Part shown: in pieces, positions 62,628 to 64,000 of the stretch
Layout: each line of letters opens with the position of its first letter
Numbering within the stretch: position 1 is the first letter of the stretch
Assembly (NCBI GenBank): GCA_000310025.1
Contig: FN649728.1
Location: 6,973,197 to 7,037,196 of the forward strand
Direction: 5' to 3'
Length of the DNA: 64,000 nt
Source of the DNA: Ectocarpus siliculosus
Lineage: Eukaryota > Sar > Phaeophyceae > Ectocarpales > Ectocarpaceae
Notes under the pieces: generated by a model
What the model saw: only the letters and a program-made list of their open reading frames with translations
What the model was told of the DNA's origin: nothing
Databases searched by the model: none
Position numbers and translations under genes: made by a program

Positions 62628-63617
62628 TCAGGCCGATACGGGCGCGGCACTACCGGCGGCGGCCTTCTCCAAGTGCGCATCGCTCCCGTCCGGGGTCGCC
62701 ACCCCCCCCTCTGCAACCTTGTCGACTGCGTCGCCCCCGTCGCCCTCAACAGCAGCAGCACTACCCTCGCCGTTCACCGGCGCTGGCGGCAACAGATCCT
62801 CATAGTCGGGAGGCGGCGGCGGCGGCTTCTCGCCCCCGCCAGCCCCGTCCTCCTCCAACGCCACCCCCGCGACGCCGTTCGTAAGGGAGCTTATCTCCTC
62901 TCCGTCCACTCCATCCTCCGCCTCTTGGTCTGGTTCTCCTCCTCCTTCTTCCTCCTCTTCCTCGAGGGGGGATGAGAGCTGGGAGCTGTCGGCGGGCATC
63001 ATGGCCGTGGCAGGGTCGAGGTCGTCGAGAACGTCCTCGTCGTTTTCCGAAGGGACCCACTCCTCCATGACCCCCGCGATCTCGCGGATCTTCTCCACCT
63101 GGGGGGGGGGGCGGGGGGCGGGGGGCGGGGTCGATGTGACGTGCGGTCAAGAAACAGGACAAGGATAACCCTCCACCCCAGAGGGAGGATGGCCATCACA
63201 TCAGGGCTATCACGTGATGTGCGGCAAAGACACACGACTTTTACCCTACCAACCCCAAAGGGAGGAGCTGGTGGTGGTGGCGATCACGTCAGGACTCCTG
63301 GATGTCACAGGACTGACGTCATGTCGCATTTATAGTTGATATCGCTTTGGAATACAAGCAGTGACGACGCGGTAGCTTTCAGCTTTCGTCAGAAGGCATG
63401 TTGCGACACCACACGGAACGCAAACGGCTTCGCTGTGTTACACTAAGAAAAAAAAAAAAAAACATGTTACCACCCGAACGAACGCGAACACGTGTCAGAA
63501 TTCACCACGATTTACTCATAATTTTCATTCGTGTTACAATGTTACCTTGGACTGCGTTCGGCCCAGCTCCGCCTTCATGTCAACGGATCCCTTGTAGGTT
63601 CCTCCGCCCTCTCCCTC
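62628..63617 (-). CDS. Last two exons of an unknown acidic protein (partial)
   Basis: The penultimate exon 63617-63546 follows acceptor GGTTGCAG, reads GTYKGSVDMKAELGRTQSK and ends at donor AAG/GTAACA in phase 0. The last exon 63098-62628 follows a C-run acceptor, begins VEKIREIAGVMEEWVPSEND and becomes very acidic (LEEEEEE), then Pro/Gly/Ala-rich with a PPPPPP run, ending at the stop at 62628. Earlier exons lie beyond the window or were not recognised in 63640-64000. The Lys/Glu pattern around the junction could form a short coiled coil. No family recognised. Confidence 0.65.
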
Positions 63618-64000
63618 CTGCAACCAGGAACACACAGGGATAGAGAGATCGGGACACAAGAGCAAGATCACCAACACCAACACAGTGTCAGACATCGATG
63701 CATCGCCGGCAGAGGAGACACCACTCTCACAATCCCTAGAACCGTGTAGTCCACCACGGTTACGATGGAAGGTCGCGATTGAGGACAAAATTAGCGCGGC
63801 CATTTTTACGAAAGAACCACCAACAGAACACCCTAAAGTCTGCCATGTATCTACCCTCTGATGGTGTTCCCACCCATCAAACAAGGAGCCAGGACTGCGC
63901 AAGAGTACATGTAGGACTCCTAAAGGGGTGGGGCAGTCCGCGTCCCGCGGCACGCCGATTAGCCTACTAACACATACGTCTGCCCTGCGCGATCGACTAT

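Overview
This is nuclear DNA of an intron-rich eukaryote, most probably a brown alga resembling Ectocarpus. The evidence is many short exons with GT-AG introns, GC-rich coding exons in a background full of di- and trinucleotide repeats, a plant/algal-type cyclopropyl-sterol isomerase gene, a chromosome-style assembly gap of 100 N, and no bacterial operon structure. The organism is an inference; the exon structures below were assembled by eye from splice sites, reading phase and family similarity.

Layout: (1) 1-3249, non-coding, with a diverged tandem duplication and a CTG repeat. (2) 3250-8471, plus strand: a seven-exon gene for cycloeucalenol cycloisomerase (CPI1), with a 72-bp minisatellite in intron 2. 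(3) 8472-12509, no convincing gene. (4) 12510-23625, minus strand: a very large MYB-domain protein (about 1,830 residues over about 12 exons) with adjacent R2 and R3 repeats, AT-hook-like motifs and a long low-complexity tail. (5) 23626-35785, mostly intergenic: microsatellites, a 255-bp foldback element, a few weak candidate exons, an assembly gap whose left flank is a low-quality duplicate of its right flank, and a 123-bp tandem repeat. (6) 35786-43242 (possibly to 44309), minus strand: a TRP-like cation channel with S1-S6, pore helix, TRP-type post-S6 segment and extra hydrophobic segments after it. (7) 44310-55375: a short hairpin, weak candidate exons, and a field of frame-broken ORFs (OTU-like Cys motif, C4 zinc finger, retroelement-type CCHC knuckle) that reads like decayed mobile DNA. 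(8) 55376-59302, plus strand: a six-exon gene for a 608-residue protein of no family I recognise. (9) 59303-62627, AT-richer, no convincing gene. (10) 62628-63617, minus strand: the last two exons of a gene that continues past the window edge.

The genes are not functionally linked as far as can be seen: one sterol-biosynthesis enzyme, one transcription factor, one ion channel and two unknowns, spaced by repeats as in ordinary euchromatin. Two copies of a roughly 250-bp dispersed repeat with a tRNA-like head sit in introns of the MYB and TRP genes. I found no rRNA, no convincing intact tRNA, no CRISPR and no intact transposon.
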